64,000 bases of DNA, from contig JAYKYS010000007.1 in assembly GCA_036924285.1 (NCBI GenBank), forward strand, positions 12,896,001 through 12,960,000, read 5' to 3'. The position numbers and the translations under genes were made by a program. The notes below the pieces were generated by a model that did not search any database, was not told the origin of the DNA, and saw only the letters and a list, made by a program, of their open reading frames with translations. The number at the start of each line of letters is the position of its first letter. The stretch's first letter is position 1. The stretch comes from Asterella californica (Eukaryota; Streptophyta; Marchantiopsida; Marchantiales; Aytoniaceae). This document shows, one piece after another, positions 1 to 12,785 of this stretch.

Positions 1-704
1 AAAATGTTTATTGTTATATCCATTCTCTTCGAATTAGAAAAGCACAAACACAAATTCTTATCAGTAGTGCTAATAAAAGGAAATCACTAGAATGATCTTC
101 AGAATACATATGATGATGGTAAGGTAGTTTACAATAGTAAATAATGTTGACTGATCTTAAGACGACCTTTGTTGAGGCAAGGATGCAATAAACCTGAACA
201 TAAAAATAGATTTATATACGAGTTGAATAACAAGGAGAGCAAAATCCTATAAACACCAAATCGTTGACAATAAATCAAGCAAGAAAACAACTGAAGAATA
301 TCTCAGTATTTTTGAAAAATGTCTATCCAAAAGAACTTAAATGAGAAAGAAAAACAAGTTTTATTGTACTGTATTTTAAGAAGGAAGAAAGACGCAAGTT
401 AAATGAAAGATCTAGATCCAGATTCACGGGGATTTTGCACATCCATTGTGAATCTCTCCTCTCGAAGAATAATATGAAAATTCCGGGTTTTATTACAGTT
501 CAGCTTGTGCGTTAACCCAAGAAATTATCATAATCACCTTCTGTGTCATATCTATAATCATGTGGACACAAAGGAAATAATAAGCATAAGTAACCAAGTT
601 AAATACATGTTCCATTTAAAACCACGGTTAGTTCATTTAAATCGACTCAGTACTCAGTCCTAAAGCTCGTTTGAATGTGAGCTTGTTGTGGTTGTTAAAG
701 TTGT
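1..704. other. AT-rich intergenic DNA
   Basis: I see no coding region, RNA gene or clear repeat here. Reading frames are short and stop-rich on both strands. Confidence 0.5.
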
Positions 705-895
705 TAACTTGTCCGCTTTATCCCTTTAAGGGGCATCGGACTGTCCTTTGTGGGTAACCATATCGTACCCAGACCAGACAGCACATACAGCGACTTCTTG
801 CACCTCCAACCGAGAGCAGGCGAGTTTGAACCTCAGACCTTTCGCTTAGAGGTCTGAGACCCAACCAACTCAGCTACCGATCTTCGGTTGTCCAC
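705..895 (-). repeat. tRNA-derived SINE, copy 1
   Basis: On the minus strand the segment around 786-894 has an RNA polymerase III type 2 promoter. Its A box reads TAGCTGAGTTGG and its B box reads GGTTCAAACTC, at about tRNA spacing. A tail with GGTTGGAGGTGCA follows. The same head (GAAGATCGG) and tail recur at 12,600-12,785, and tail-like pieces occur near 61.6 and 62.5 kb. A dispersed family with a tRNA head is the signature of a SINE, mobilised by LINE proteins. A real tRNA gene is unlikely because the acceptor stem does not close. Confidence 0.6.
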
Positions 896-3160
896 CAGTG
901 ATGGTCATTCTTCCTAGAGTCGGATAGATCTTTCCGGTTAGGTGTAAATATCAGTCAGGTTTTCATCACTGTTATTTACTTTTCCCGGTCATCTGAAAAC
1001 TGAACAGGTCATTTCCCGGACATTTGTTCCGTTCTATCGACAAGTGTATACGCAAAGGTTAAATTCTCCAACAGGGAATCTCTAACTTTTGCCGGTTGAT
1101 TTTACCCGGATCTGGTTAAATATTGCAACAACTTCAGAGTTAACCGTAGTTACAGTACACAACAAGGCCCCTGTAAGTGGAAGCAACCAGCCAGTAGGTT
1201 TCTCTTACCTTATGAGAGCACGCGATATTTCAGCGCACTCTTTTCCCGGCGCCGTAACACCGCGCGCCGGTGCGGCGACAAGCAGGGGCCTTCGCTATTT
1301 TTCTTTGAGGGGCCTGGGGCTTTCATGGCCAGGGCCACAGGCGGGAGGGGCTGCCAACAAGTTTGTTGGTGATTTGTTCACTTGCAGTTAAAAGACGTCG
1401 GTAAATATTGCTGGGGCAATATAATAGGGGCACACAAACCTTGGCGGTAAAGGATTCTGGTAATTCCCATAAAACATCTCAGAGGTTTTTGCTGTAACTT
1501 TTACGTACCACTTCTGTACGTATGCAATAAGGCCATTTCAACTTTGGGTGTAAAACATTCCTTAACTCATAAAAAATATTTCAAGTTTCTTTTATAAATT
1601 TTACCACTTTTGGAAGTGTATATAAATTTTACAGTCAGTAGATATTTGCAGTCTAGTGTCCTAAACATCTCCTGGAAACGTTGAAAAATTCTCAAACATC
1701 TACAAAGATTTTGCCTCGCCTAACACAGCTTGAAACTTCAAGATTACTTCTTTTCAATTAACCATGTAATTTTTGTTACGGGAAGAGGTTTGAATGGCAC
1801 TAATAACTCTCATAAACCTCCGGATGTATTGCTGGATCTATGTTAGAAAATGAGATCTCCTTAACGCCATTGAAAAGAATTGAATGATAGGACTACATAC
1901 TGTCTACAGTCACTAACAAATATCGTTCATTTTAAATTTACATTTCTCATCAGAATCCTTTCTTCATCCAGCATGCTTATTCTTTCAAGAATATGCACAA
2001 GCGCAGAATCACGAGAAAATTTTCTTCTCGACATGGTTTGCAAATTGTGATTTGTTTCAAAGTTCTCTAGTTCTCTATAATTAATTTCACTAAATTTAAA
2101 ATATATAATTTAAATCATTAAATTCAAAATTCATTTGATAACTTGATTACACATGCTCATTTTAACCTTCCCAAGAAGAAGAGTTAAAATATAAATTAAA
2201 GCTTTTTGCATAAATAGTTTTTGAAGGCTGTTTGTAAGCAAATTGCCTATGATTAATTTGGTTGTTTCTTGAAACGTTTGCTTTTTTCCTCCGTTTTCCT
2301 AAAATTGCAGTTTGGATGCATATTCACTGCAGTGAAGTTGATAGGGCGACTCAAACTTTTTCTATAACAAAATTTATACCATTCAAACTAGAGGATGTAA
2401 TGCAAAATGTCAGTGACTGCTGAACACCTGTAGTCACTGGATTCATTTGTTTTCAACGGTGTACAAGAAATCTCGTTTACTGCATACACTACATACGTCA
2501 AATGGTGGTGCATAAATTTAACAGCAAAAACCTGAAATAAGCTTACGGTAGTTACAAGAATCCTGGACCGGAAGGGATTCCCATGATTTCCCTAACTTTT
2601 TCTCCAGGGTTTTGCCCTAAACTGTATGGGACACATTTCAGAGATAGTACCTAATTAGAACTACTCAAACCTTGTCCGTAAAGACTCGCGTAACTGAGGT
2701 AAAAGTGTTACTGTCTCTTGACGTAATTTCGATAGTAAACATGGCTGTAAACCTGTTTGCAGCAGTGAAGGTCTCTGCACTCCCCACGATTTCAAAGGTG
2801 AGACAAGTAAAACAGATTACAAGCTGAAAACTGTAATTTACAGTAAAGCCATAAACCAACACCACGGATGATGGCAAACCTTTGGACCAATTTCCGTAAA
2901 CTAATCTATAAAAACAGCTATGGGTAGCGCAGTATTTCCCATAAAACTTTACTATATATACAGCTATAGGTAGCGGCGTAATTTCCGTAACCATTTTACA
3001 GGTTGTGGTTGAGTGGCACTATTTACCTCAATGCACGTCAAACAATATGCACGTAAATGTGATCTTTTGCACGCCGTTGGGAACTAGTGAATCGAGTGTC
3101 TATAGACGTTCTGCGATTTTTGACACGGTCTGAGATGCTCGACTTACGTTTCTTACCTTT
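896..3160. other. intergenic DNA with a small GC island
   Basis: No gene is supported. The only notable part is about 1,236-1,365, which is clearly GC- and CpG-rich (for example CGCGCGCCGG) inside AT-rich flanks. An open frame of 100 codons crosses it but resembles no family I know and is probably chance. Confidence 0.4.
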
Positions 3161-3277
3161 GCTGAGATGCTCCACTTACGTTCATCTTGTCTGACGGGGA
3201 AAGGATTCAGTCCCGGGAACAACTCGCGAATTTTCAGCTGTAAGATCAAGAGAGTGTCAATCCCTACTGTAGATACC

Positions 3278-3562
3278 TTACCAGGACATACGGAGTTTCC
3301 CTATTCTCTCTCCCACACTCAGAAACATGTAAACAAAAGCTGGCACGGTGGAAGGAACCCACTGTTCCGTGAAAGTAAAAGCACAGACGGCTCGACCATG
3401 AACGCATATGACCAGTAGCATACAAGCCATCAACTGTTTCATGCACCCTATCCGATGCAGATATGATATGCGAACTTCTCTGGAAATGTCCGAACCACAT
3501 TCACGGAGAACAAGAAGAGGCAGCCGCAGCAGCAGGAGGAGGCAGAGCCAGAGTAAATGCAA
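3278..3562 (-). CDS. small hypothetical ORF with a leucine-rich N-terminus
   Basis: This is a 94-codon frame whose first 20 residues are strongly hydrophobic (LLWLCLLLLLRLPLLVL), like a signal peptide or membrane anchor. The rest matches no family I recognise. The DNA below the hydrophobic part is a GCAGCAGCAGGAGGAGG-type run on the plus strand, which gives leucine and arginine codons on the minus strand by composition alone. It lies downstream of the EXORDIUM-like gene on the same strand. It may be a small secreted protein, but a chance frame is at least as likely. Confidence 0.13.
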   Translation of the reverse strand: MHLLWLCLLLLLRLPLLVLRECGSDISREVRISYLHRIGCMKQLMACMLLVICVHGRAVCAFTFTEQWVPSTVPAFVYMFLSVGERIGKLRMSW

Positions 3563-3927
3563 ATGCTCACGTTGAATGAGCCCACCAACACATTTTCGAA
3601 CTACATGGAGAAAAGCCGAAGACTGATAAACAATCCCAAAAATGCCTACTTATAGTACTGATAGCCTGATCACGAGGCTAGATGACTAGTAGTACTGAAG
3701 ATCGACATCAACCAGATACAATACAGACCACCAGAAAAAAGAATCGTGTATCTGTTTATGTGAAGCTTTGTCTATGATTATCATCTACTCTCCTGACTCC
3801 TGTGAGAGGGAAAACAACTCGATGCCTAGATCCTATGACAGAGACAAATAAGAACTGAGCTGCAGTGTTCAGCGATGAGATCGGATATGCCGGAGATCAA
3901 GACAACTGAGGTGGCTGGAAGCTGGAC

Positions 3928-4995
3928 TCAGACGTCCTTGGAAACCATCTGAGGAGGAGTGCACTCCAAGTTCAAGGGGTTCCAGAGCGCAGGCAAGAGA
4001 TACTTGCGGCCTTTGACACCGTGAGCGTTGAAGCTACTTCCAGTGCTCTGATCTACGAGAAGCGACCCGGGTTCACCAGGGTAAGCTCCTTCCCCAAATA
4101 TCCCTGCACATGCAGAAGCTGCTTCCAGTGAAGCTCCGGCATCACCCTGATAGTATCCAGAGTTGAAAGGATTCGTGGCTGCTCCAGCAAGCATAATGCC
4201 GAGGTTAATGATCATACCATCGACACCAGCGTCCCCATTGGGAGGTATCAAAGGTTTGATAGCAGGGCTGAACTCAGACGGGGCAAAGGGCCAAATACAT
4301 TTGCTGGCACATTGCGCAACGGCATTTCCCACCCAAGTGTAGATCAGATGGCGTCCGTCTGTGGCATTCAGCGGCTTGGTAGCGAAATGGGAAGCGCACT
4401 GATTTTTGCAGAAGTCTTCCACAAAGACGTCAGGTGAAGTGAGAACCATGTAGACCGCATGATGATTCGTCGGGAACACTCCTTTGGGATGCAGTGAGTT
4501 CAAGACCAGGCTCTCGATGTCGATGATTCGAAGTTTCCCGCCCAGTGAGTATGTCGAGTCGTACATTTCCCCGCCCACTTCCATTGCCTCTGTGACGGGC
4601 GAGCCAACCGAGTCTGTGTATCCATAAGTTAAGCTCCACCAGTCGGCAACCGATGGAGATTGAACGTCATGTGCACCGAACGAGCTCAGAAAGTCGTAGA
4701 CGATCTCGCGCTGGCTTGAGCTCCAGTTTCCGTACAGGATCAAATACAATTTCGCGGTGCCATCGGACAGGAGAGGCCCATTGTGATACGTGAGGAGCAG
4801 AGGATCGGGATCCACCCTTCCTTGTGGATCAGCCTTTCCAGCATTTGCAGAGATCAACTTCCTATCGTGCACCAGCTGCTGGGGCAGACTGATAAGGTGC
4901 TTGGATTCAGCGGGGAAGCGAGCTTCGCTACCAATAATTGCCTGCGCTGTGCTTATCGTCAGCACCAACAATCGAGCCCAATGCCATAGGCCCAT
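3928..4995 (-). CDS. EXORDIUM / PHI-1 family secreted protein (355 aa)
   Basis: This is a complete intronless frame belonging to the plant EXORDIUM / phosphate-induced protein 1 family. These proteins act in the apoplast and are linked to brassinosteroid- and carbon-dependent growth; no enzymatic activity is firmly known. A hydrophobic N-terminus (GLWHWARLLVLTISTAQA) fits a signal peptide. Family motifs follow in order: LTYHNGPLL near residue 68, LYLILYGNWS near 83, the ADWW motif near 116, YMVLTSPDV near 182, paired cysteines in FCKNQC and CASKC, then NGDAGVDGMI near 253, GYYQGDAGAS and ALWNPLNLECTPPQ at the C-terminus. Length is slightly above the usual 300-340 residues, mostly from the N-terminus. 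There are no frameshifts or early stops. The start is the first ATG of the frame, just before the signal peptide. Family assignment is secure; the exact member is not. Confidence 0.93.
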   Translation of the reverse strand: MGLWHWARLLVLTISTAQAIIGSEARFPAESKHLISLPQQLVHDRKLISANAGKADPQGRVDPDPLLLTYHNGPLLSDGTAKLYLILYGNWSSSQREIVYDFLSSFGAHDVQSPSVADWWSLTYGYTDSVGSPVTEAMEVGGEMYDSTYSLGGKLRIIDIESLVLNSLHPKGVFPTNHHAVYMVLTSPDVFVEDFCKNQCASHFATKPLNATDGRHLIYTWVGNAVAQCASKCIWPFAPSEFSPAIKPLIPPNGDAGVDGMIINLGIMLAGAATNPFNSGYYQGDAGASLEAASACAGIFGEGAYPGEPGSLLVDQSTGSSFNAHGVKGRKYLLPALWNPLNLECTPPQMVSKDV

Positions 4996-5137
4996 TGTGT
5001 TTGAAAGCTACGCTTCGAGCTCCACCGATACGTATACTGTAATTCAACCAAGAAGGTCTGTCCTCTGCACTCAGTATTAAGTCACAGATACCTTTCTCTT
5101 CCACGGTCTTCGATGTGAACTGAACTGAGCTAAATGT

Positions 5138-5147
5138 CTATGTATAC
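5138..5147 (-). promoter_or_regulatory. possible TATA element of the EXORDIUM-like gene
   Basis: The minus strand reads TATACATA about 145 bases upstream of the start codon, a plausible distance for a short 5' untranslated region. Only the motif and its position support it. Confidence 0.2.
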
Positions 5148-5950
5148 GGGACAACTGGTGCGAACGAATGAGTAGAAACGAAACCGATTCGGACTGTGTA
5201 GATTCGCGTGTGGAATGTCTTGTCTCTGCATATAACACCCATCGGCTGATCTAACACAGCGTTCTCACTTGTGTTACGAAATGGTACACGGAATGCCTGT
5301 CGGTGTAGTAGGTCATGAAGTACTACAGCTTGAGTGAAGGACGAACACAATACTTAACTGCGTTGCACTCAAATCTGTCGATGACAATGTGCTCGGCTGC
5401 CGCTTACTGTCATCCATCTACATGCTGTGTAAGGTCTGAAGCGCTCTAGAGACGTGACAGGCATGGACCAGACTAAATCTCTCAGTTTAGCCCTCGCTCT
5501 TCAATAATGGGAGAAAACGAGAGAGGCGCTGTAAGAGGATATGCGCAGTAGAAGAATCTGTTTCCCGCTCACCAGAATATAACGGGAGAGAGATACACAG
5601 TAGACGGGGAGAGGAGCGAAGGACGTACTGAGGGTGTTGTAATGAATGACTGCACGGGGGGTAGTTGGCCCTGCACATGTGCCTTGTTCACGTTACGACA
5701 CCGAAGAGAAACTATCTGGTGCAGCTACAAATATGTCAGTAGGACGGAGTGATGGAGATGGACCACAGCAGATCTGTGACTGTTTTATCCCTCAATTGTT
5801 ACCGAGCAAGTTTATTGAACGGGAATGTATCTAGCAATGGTGCAGCAATGGTATCGGCTGCCTGTGTACAAGTGCGTTCTGCACACGAAGCTGGAAGCTG
5901 GAAGGCACTTCCCGTCCACTCCAGCGCGCAAGACGAGCCAGCTCTGAACT
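5148..5950. other. upstream region of the EXORDIUM-like gene, no gene seen
   Basis: Several 60-80 codon frames exist, none resembling a known protein. The stretch is less AT-rich than the flanks and probably includes the gene's promoter. Confidence 0.35.
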
Positions 5951-6089
5951 CATTCTCGGGTGCCACCTTTCATGCGCACGTACGGAGCTGCCATTGACAT
6001 GCTTACCTCACTCGATGTAGAGGAAATTCCTCCAAACGCAGCTTTCTTTGGACCGTCAAGTGGAGTACGTTTTGACAAATCAATGTCAC

Positions 6090-8880
6090 GTTTTCACGTT
6101 GCTCGTAATTGCGTTATTAGTGAAACACGCGAGGCAATGAATAGCCAACGGATGGAAAGAACCATCAGCCTTACAAGGGGAGAAGGAACCGAAGGGCAAA
6201 GCAACCAACGTCCAGAAGGGAGTAAGAATAACTGCGAAAAGCCCGTTATCCGTAGCTCTAAGGTCACTTATCGCTCTTAAAATATCACACATCGGTAAGT
6301 CAAAACTCCTGCATACAACAGGTGCACATGAAATAGCATCACCTACTACAATTGCTCTCATGTGGACCTCACCTGCTAAAGCTCTCTGTAGAGCAATGGA
6401 AACTCGCTGTCTAAAAAACATAGTGCAAAAAGAAAGAGAAAGTGGTACCCCTGACGCCTCTCATGATAAGCTCTAACACAAACTCGAATAAAATCATCAA
6501 ACTCTGAGGTTGTTAGTCCGTATATCTCCAAGACTAAGGGGATGAAGCGATGTCCTCCTTCATACCCCTTACTTGATCACCTTCGCTGTTGTAGTCACGC
6601 TTGCAGTCCATCCTGGGAGATGGGTGATCATTTGTGCCGCCACCTAGTCTCGTATCGGATGCTTGACAATCACATCTGCCACTGAGACCTGATCCTTTCT
6701 CATCATGTACATATTAGCTATCACTGATCTTCTTGTCTGAGGACATATCAATGCTCTCTCCACGTCATGTAATCGCTCTCTCGTGCTAAGACAAACACGA
6801 CGGCCCTGGTGACATCATGGGTAGCTATCCGCTCTTCATCGTGAGGACAGCGAGCAAAGTGTCGATCTGAGATATCGAGTGAGACATCATACTCGCAGAT
6901 AGACAGTGCCAAAGCAATAGGCTGGACCAAGCCTAGGCGGAACCTCTTTGTTGTAGAGAAGATAGTCGGTGCGAGTTGAAACGCTCTAATATAAAGTCGA
7001 GCTATGAGCCAAGACTCTGCGCCCTTGTCCAAATAAGAGCGGAGTCGAACTCTAGTATCCCGTGAGATAGAAAGATCAACTAAGAGCACATGAAGAACCT
7101 GCTAGAAAGTTTCTCTGTGGTTATGAAAATAGTATACCTCTTCGTGTTTATTGCCGAACAAGAATGAGTGCAACGCCTTTGCACAGAAACGGACTTGTTT
7201 GCTTGAAAAGCTTTCTACGCACTTAGATTTGATGTCTCATCATAGAGGACTGTAGTCCACGAGATCCATCAATAGCTAAGGTATCGAATCGAGGATGTGC
7301 CTCGTGTGTCTCAAGAGTCAAACTATATCTTGTCTCACGGAGACACATCTGTAGTGGATAAAAATCATCTTCCACCTCTGTCACATAGCTCTCTATAATA
7401 GGTCTATCTCGTACGAGGAAATGACAACAAAGCCAATGTGTTGAGAGGGCCTAACTACCCAAAAAGGTTATCGGGCCAATCTTCTTCATGGATATTAAGC
7501 CCACCCCGTCATATGATATCGACAAAGATGTATGCCCGTGTGAGAGGTCCTGCCACACACTCAAAGGTCCTAGTCTTAAGATGTCGTAAAAAATATCATG
7601 ATCCTCTTATCAAACTCTCTAAGGCGCGAGATAAAAATAGGAGATGATATTGTGCGGAATAAGGAAGAGGAAAGGATACCAAAAGCAACATGTGGGTCCT
7701 CTAACCTAGGGAGATTCTCGATATGAAAAACGTCTTCCATCAGGACAACATCTAGGAATTGAGAGACTGAGTCCTCTGTAACCATCGGTACTCCGAGGAT
7801 ACGTAAACCATCTCTAGGTGTAACAAATTCTTCAAGGAGCTAGAGGTCCGACGGTATATCTATGAGAGACCAAGCCTTGCACTTTGACACCTTCACTCTC
7901 AACCCTACCAAGGCCAATTGAGAGACAAGGTGGTCAAAGACATCACAGACTTGATCCGCCGGACTTACAATATGCGTGTCATCAGCTAGAGATGGAAAAA
8001 CACAACCTGGAGCAACCAAGGCGGTGGCCAAGAGAGCTCTATAGTCAGCTAAGGCAAAAAGTATCTCTGACGAGTACTTGCAGCGGAGCTGATGAATGTA
8101 ATCCTCTCCATCGAAGGATCGTGCTGGTAATAAAGAAGGGAGGAAGAACCATAGAATGATCGCAAGAAGAGAACGAGAATCGTCATAGATCCACCGTCAT
8201 CCATGAGCTCTTTAAAGATGAGAGCGCATGAAACATTATTAAAAGCATATTCTATGTCCACTTGTAGGACAACCCAATCGGATGGATGTCCAAGAGAGTC
8301 CTAATGCTGAAAGACAAAGACTCGCAATCTCCAAGCGTCGCAACTCCAAAATGATGTGGACAGAGGTTGTCCTAAAAAGTATCTCGAAGCTGAAGAACAA
8401 TAGTATGACTAATAAGTCGTAAGAGAATCTCACATATGACTATCGGTCGAATCTCTCCACCATCCTTCATCATGGTCAAAAGTCTAGCTGCCCCTAGTAC
8501 TTGAGCTATAGAATGAGGAATATGTCTTTGAGCTACTGCTGCCGTTACCTGAAAAAGCTCCGTGAAACCACTAGAGGGGTCGTCTATCAGAAAACAATCA
8601 CGTCGGTGTTCGTAGACCATTCCAGACAGACCTCCAAAAGATAGACGTAGAGATGTATACAAGACATGTGCAAACAAGGATCTATCGAGATATAATGACT
8701 CCTCAAGCTGATAGTCTTGAACCTCAGGTGGTGGGAGATCACCAGGTGTGAGGTGAAGAAAATGCAACGGACTGATCATCTCTTCAATAGGACATGCCAC
8801 TGACAAAGGATGCAGTTTCTCTAGCAGCTCTACTATACTCTCCAATCTGACCTAACATCTTACAACATCGTATGCGAGCG
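6090..8880 (-). pseudogene. decayed non-LTR-type reverse transcriptase
   Basis: Successive minus-strand fragments, broken by stops and frameshifts, form one reverse transcriptase. They run from high to low coordinate. A segment before the palm (8,845-8,372) contains LIDDPSSGFTELF and MKDGGEIRPIV. The palm comes next at 8,261-8,049 with MDIEYAFNNVS. The catalytic block at 8,031-7,840 reads FPSLADDTHIV, with the two aspartates intact. At 7,785-7,576 is LPRLEDPHVAFGILS. A thumb or C-terminal domain at 7,089-6,748 carries ARCPHDEERIATHDVTRAVV, and the tail at 6,421-6,086 ends in VALPFGSFSP. I recall this RT type as a dispersed repeat in seed-free plants. A second copy of only the 3' tail lies at 34,735-34,930. 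It cannot encode a full protein. No target duplication was found. Confidence 0.75.
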
Positions 8881-11800
8881 GAAGATGAGACATCACGTGC
8901 AGAGACAGACTCACTCCTACCTCGTACCGCACATACGGATTCCTCCTATAAGACTGTCCAATCACCAGCACAGAATCTCCAAAGACGGACTGTCACCTCT
9001 TGATGTCTCACTCTGCCACCTCAAGTATAACGGAGGCATCACCGAGGTAGCAAGAGAAACAATAATCACGTCGTCTCGTCTCATATGTTCCATGCTAACA
9101 TGTCGAGAGGTAGACGGAATGTCTGCCTTACCATGTCACTGAGAGCACCGGATAGCCGATGGAACAAACGTGGATAAAGAAAACTCCTCTCGAACCATCT
9201 CTGAATAGTGTCTGTGTGCACTCTCAACTACTCTCATGACTCAGGAGGAATTCCAGGAAGAAAGACTAATGGTGCCATAATGACTACACGTGTAAACCTC
9301 TACTTTTGGCTAATCTGAGCATCCCATGTGGTCCAATCATAGCTCTTGTGCATCTTTCTCACATGAGACTTTATCCCTTACGAGATAAATAAGTGACCGC
9401 ACATCGAACATGGTGTGTCTCGGATCAGTCTCGATCTCATGAGAGAGAGAGAGAGAGTACTCATAGCTAGAAAAGGAACAATATCCAACCAAGCGGCACT
9501 CTCTGATCTGTAGGGATAGAAAACACACTATATGTAGCAACAAGCCCTCAAAAATCTCTCTAAATCCTTAAAGAAGACTCTGGAACCCTAAAACCTCTAA
9601 AAACTTAAAAATATTTAATACTCACTCATTTCTTCACATAATGTATCAATTCTAGAACCAAAGGAAGCAGAAACAAAAAAAGAAAAAATATTATCTAAAA
9701 AGAATCTGCAGAAATCCACCCAACACACTCCACCCTCTCAAATTACACTTTCTTCCCTCCCCTCTCCTCTCTTCCCTGCACGCTCTCTCCCTCGCAATCT
9801 CTCTCAGCACCAACCACTACCACCAGCCATTACGTTATTAGTGGTTGCATAGCTTGCCCTTCGCAGCTTACAAGATAAACAGTCCATACTCCGCATTTTA
9901 GGCCGTCGAGTTCTAAGCCGAGCAGGAGCGTCCGGGCAGAGATTCACGTCAATTTCATACATAAGGACATTTGACAAAGCGTGTTGGATATTTTTACAGA
10001 TCAGTATCGAGAGATTTCAAGTTCAAATTTTTACTCTTGTGCGGCCGCATGTCGCTTGCTTAAGGTCCTCGATGACTCTGTAAATGCGGCCACAAGCCGT
10101 TGTCATTAGGGTCCTTTCCTCAGTAGAAAATCTCCTCTCTCTTAGTTTAGGTGTTAGAGGTTGGATTGGACAGACTGGCAACGATAGCCCACGGTCATGG
10201 AGTGCATCATTAACTCCTTGTCTGTGCTGAATATTACGGAGGTGCAGCAGTCTCATGACTGAAGACTACGGTCCCAGTCCTTCTATCGGCCGCGTTCAAT
10301 ATATTCAGTCTGTCCACTCCGTCTAGTCACACGTGAGAGCTCGATGGACCGCACATGAGAAATTCAAAATGAGATCATTGAAGGTAGAGTAGTAGTGTCG
10401 GATATCATGCAGCTTCTTCAAAGCAATGTGGTGGATTTCTCATGCATCGTGACATCGTGCACGTTGGATCGACAAAGGTGATAAGTACCAACACATTCTC
10501 TCGCTTACTTATTCTCTCCTCTCTTGAGTAGCACAGTATCTCAATCGAACATCAATCAACATCATGTTCTAAATAGCACATTTCTATCAAAGTAGCACGT
10601 CGTGCGAGTTACAAAGTTTACATAATCGTCGAATGAGTCAATGTCGTGACTCTCAGTCTCAAGATCAAGTGCAGACGCGAACAACAGAATCCTAGTGGAC
10701 TTGTGCTAGGTTGTGAACGCTGCGAGTAAGACTTAACGGCTTGATCAAGAAGTCATGAACAAATGAACCCTAAGTGGTTCTCTGAGCCAAGGTTGGAACA
10801 TTGAGTTAGGACATAGGGCCTATCCCAAGACGACCCCAGATGAGCGCTGACCTAAGGGGACAAGTCTAAAAACAGACCAAAACGCAAGACCGAAACATAA
10901 GTCTGAGACGTGGCTTCGAGACGCGGGACCGAGAAGTGGATGCAATGAAGATGGGTCGGACGCTGGTCCGAACCACAAGATCCAAATCTGACGCTGGACC
11001 ATGATTCCTCAGAAAAATCCGAAGTGTTGGAGCTCCAACAACATTTTGGGTTGTGGACGGAGCTCCACTTAAGATCTCGAGGCGAATAAGGTATCCTTGG
11101 AGAGATCTCGACGAGGACTTTTCAATGATATGTAGAACTCCTAGAACTAACCTCCGAGTTGATAATTATGGCTGATAGTGTGGTGGTATAATTTTAAAAG
11201 ATCAAAGAGTGGGACGGGATCATCAATCCCCAGAAGTATAAATGAGAGGGGCTCGATGCTTGGGTGGGCTAGGCCGAGTCACCCTACCTCAGGATTCGGT
11301 GGGCGGACTTTTGGAGCATGAGATGATGACTGGGCTAGTACCAAGACGCATTCCAGTCTAGACTTGGACGTCTGGACTTAGGAACAACCCAAGGGCTGGG
11401 GCAAGACTAGAGAACGGAATGACGGGTTAGACCACCGTTCGAGAGTTTGGACTTAGACGGACATCACAGGCGATAGGGCCGCTAGGTGTGCTGGAGATAT
11501 CGTTTAAGACCCTGGACTTTATGAGAAGTCCGTCCCAAGTCATGTTTTGACTTGTTCATGTTTTGAGATCGACCTAGCCAGGTCTAGGTCGGGACTTAAG
11601 GAATGTTGAGCTTGAGAGTTAAGGAGACGGTCCAGCTCTGGTCCGGACGAAACGAGATAAAGATAAGTGACTTCACAAGTATCGTCCAACAGATACTATA
11701 GATAGACGAACGGACTTGAACCTCATGGAGAACGGACATCCAAATCGCGGTTGTCAATAGAGAAATTGCTACCGTAGTTTTTAGTCATGGAACTAGATGG

Positions 11801-12599
11801 GTAAGCTACGGATCTACTAATCATTACGTCTCATGTGAAAATGTGACATTGATTTGTCAAAATGTGACTCCACTTGACGGTCTTTTTCTTTTCACTGTTA
11901 TGCGACAATAGAGTCGAAGTGCACTGCAAACTAAGTGAAATATCTTGCCTAGTGCAAACCACTTGACTACTCCACAAAAATCTACTCGGACGAAGTGCAA
12001 TTCTAAAGAAAGGGAAAACTTGCCATAGTGAAGAGTAATGGAAAATAGGCGGCAAAATTTAACTCATGATTATCTCTCGCGTTTGTTCTGATGAAAAACA
12101 AAAATAACATCACTGATATGCAATCTTTTGTCATTGTAGAAGCTCACAAGCAAGAAGATTGTGTTTATAGTCAGTATGATATTCATAACCACAAGGAAAC
12201 TGGAGTTGGAGACTAGTTTAATACTTTACACAGACAGCCTAACTCCTTCCAATACAATTATCGAAAAACGTTGTAGTAACAATTTCTCTACAAGTTTCTT
12301 CTTATACATTACTGCAAACCCTTCGTAACTGCAAGGAAATCAAAAAGTCTTGCACTTATCCCGTTCTAGTGATAACTTGTTATATTATTTTGATGAATTT
12401 CTTCTTTGCGCATGAAATGATCCTCGAGTGAACCGTTACTTAGTTTACAGAGCGAAAGGAAAAGCGGGAAAGGTTTCCTCTTCTCCGTTCACTCTGTGTC
12501 CATTGACGAGCATTTCCAGTTTCGGCTTCTCTCATGTCCATTCAAAGGACAGAGAGAGACAAGACGAAATATAAATGATAAATGGTGTTCTCTGTCCCT
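8881..12599. other. intergenic DNA, no gene recognised
   Basis: The first part (8,881-9,550) may be the 5' end of the neighbouring reverse transcriptase element, as minus-strand frames continue without recognisable domains. A GA run lies at about 9,440-9,456. At 10,740-11,720 the sequence is strikingly rich in short GGAC, GTCC and GACTT words, which looks like LTR or satellite-like noncoding DNA. A 16-nt perfect palindrome (TGTTGGAGCTCCAACA) sits at 11,025-11,040. None of this supports a gene. Confidence 0.35.
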
Positions 12600-12785
12600 T
12601 GGGATCTTCGAGGACCATGAGACTGTTCATGTGAATCCATCACAGCGAGACTCGGACCAGAAGCTTCATTAACAATTTGCAGTAGCATGCACCTCCAACC
12701 GTACCTGCAAGGGATTGAACCCACTATTTTTTTTCTTAGAGGACTGTAAGCTAAACCACTTGAGACACCGATCTTCGGATATCGT
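12600..12785 (-). repeat. tRNA-derived SINE, copy 2
   Basis: On the minus strand, head and tail match copy 1 (GAAGATCGG at the head, GGTTGGAGGTGCA after the tRNA part). The B box reads GGTTCAATCCC, nearer the consensus than in copy 1. The A-box region is more diverged (GTCTCAAGTGGTTTAGC). An eight-base A run on this strand lies between the boxes. Confidence 0.6.

Noticed and set aside
786..894. Functional tRNA gene on the minus strand
   Set aside because: A and B boxes are present but a closed acceptor stem and a convincing anticodon loop are not; the repeated tail points to a SINE.
5646..6280. Plus-strand frames of 62-106 codons
   Set aside because: They are partly shadows of the minus-strand reverse transcriptase tail and partly chance; no domain was seen.
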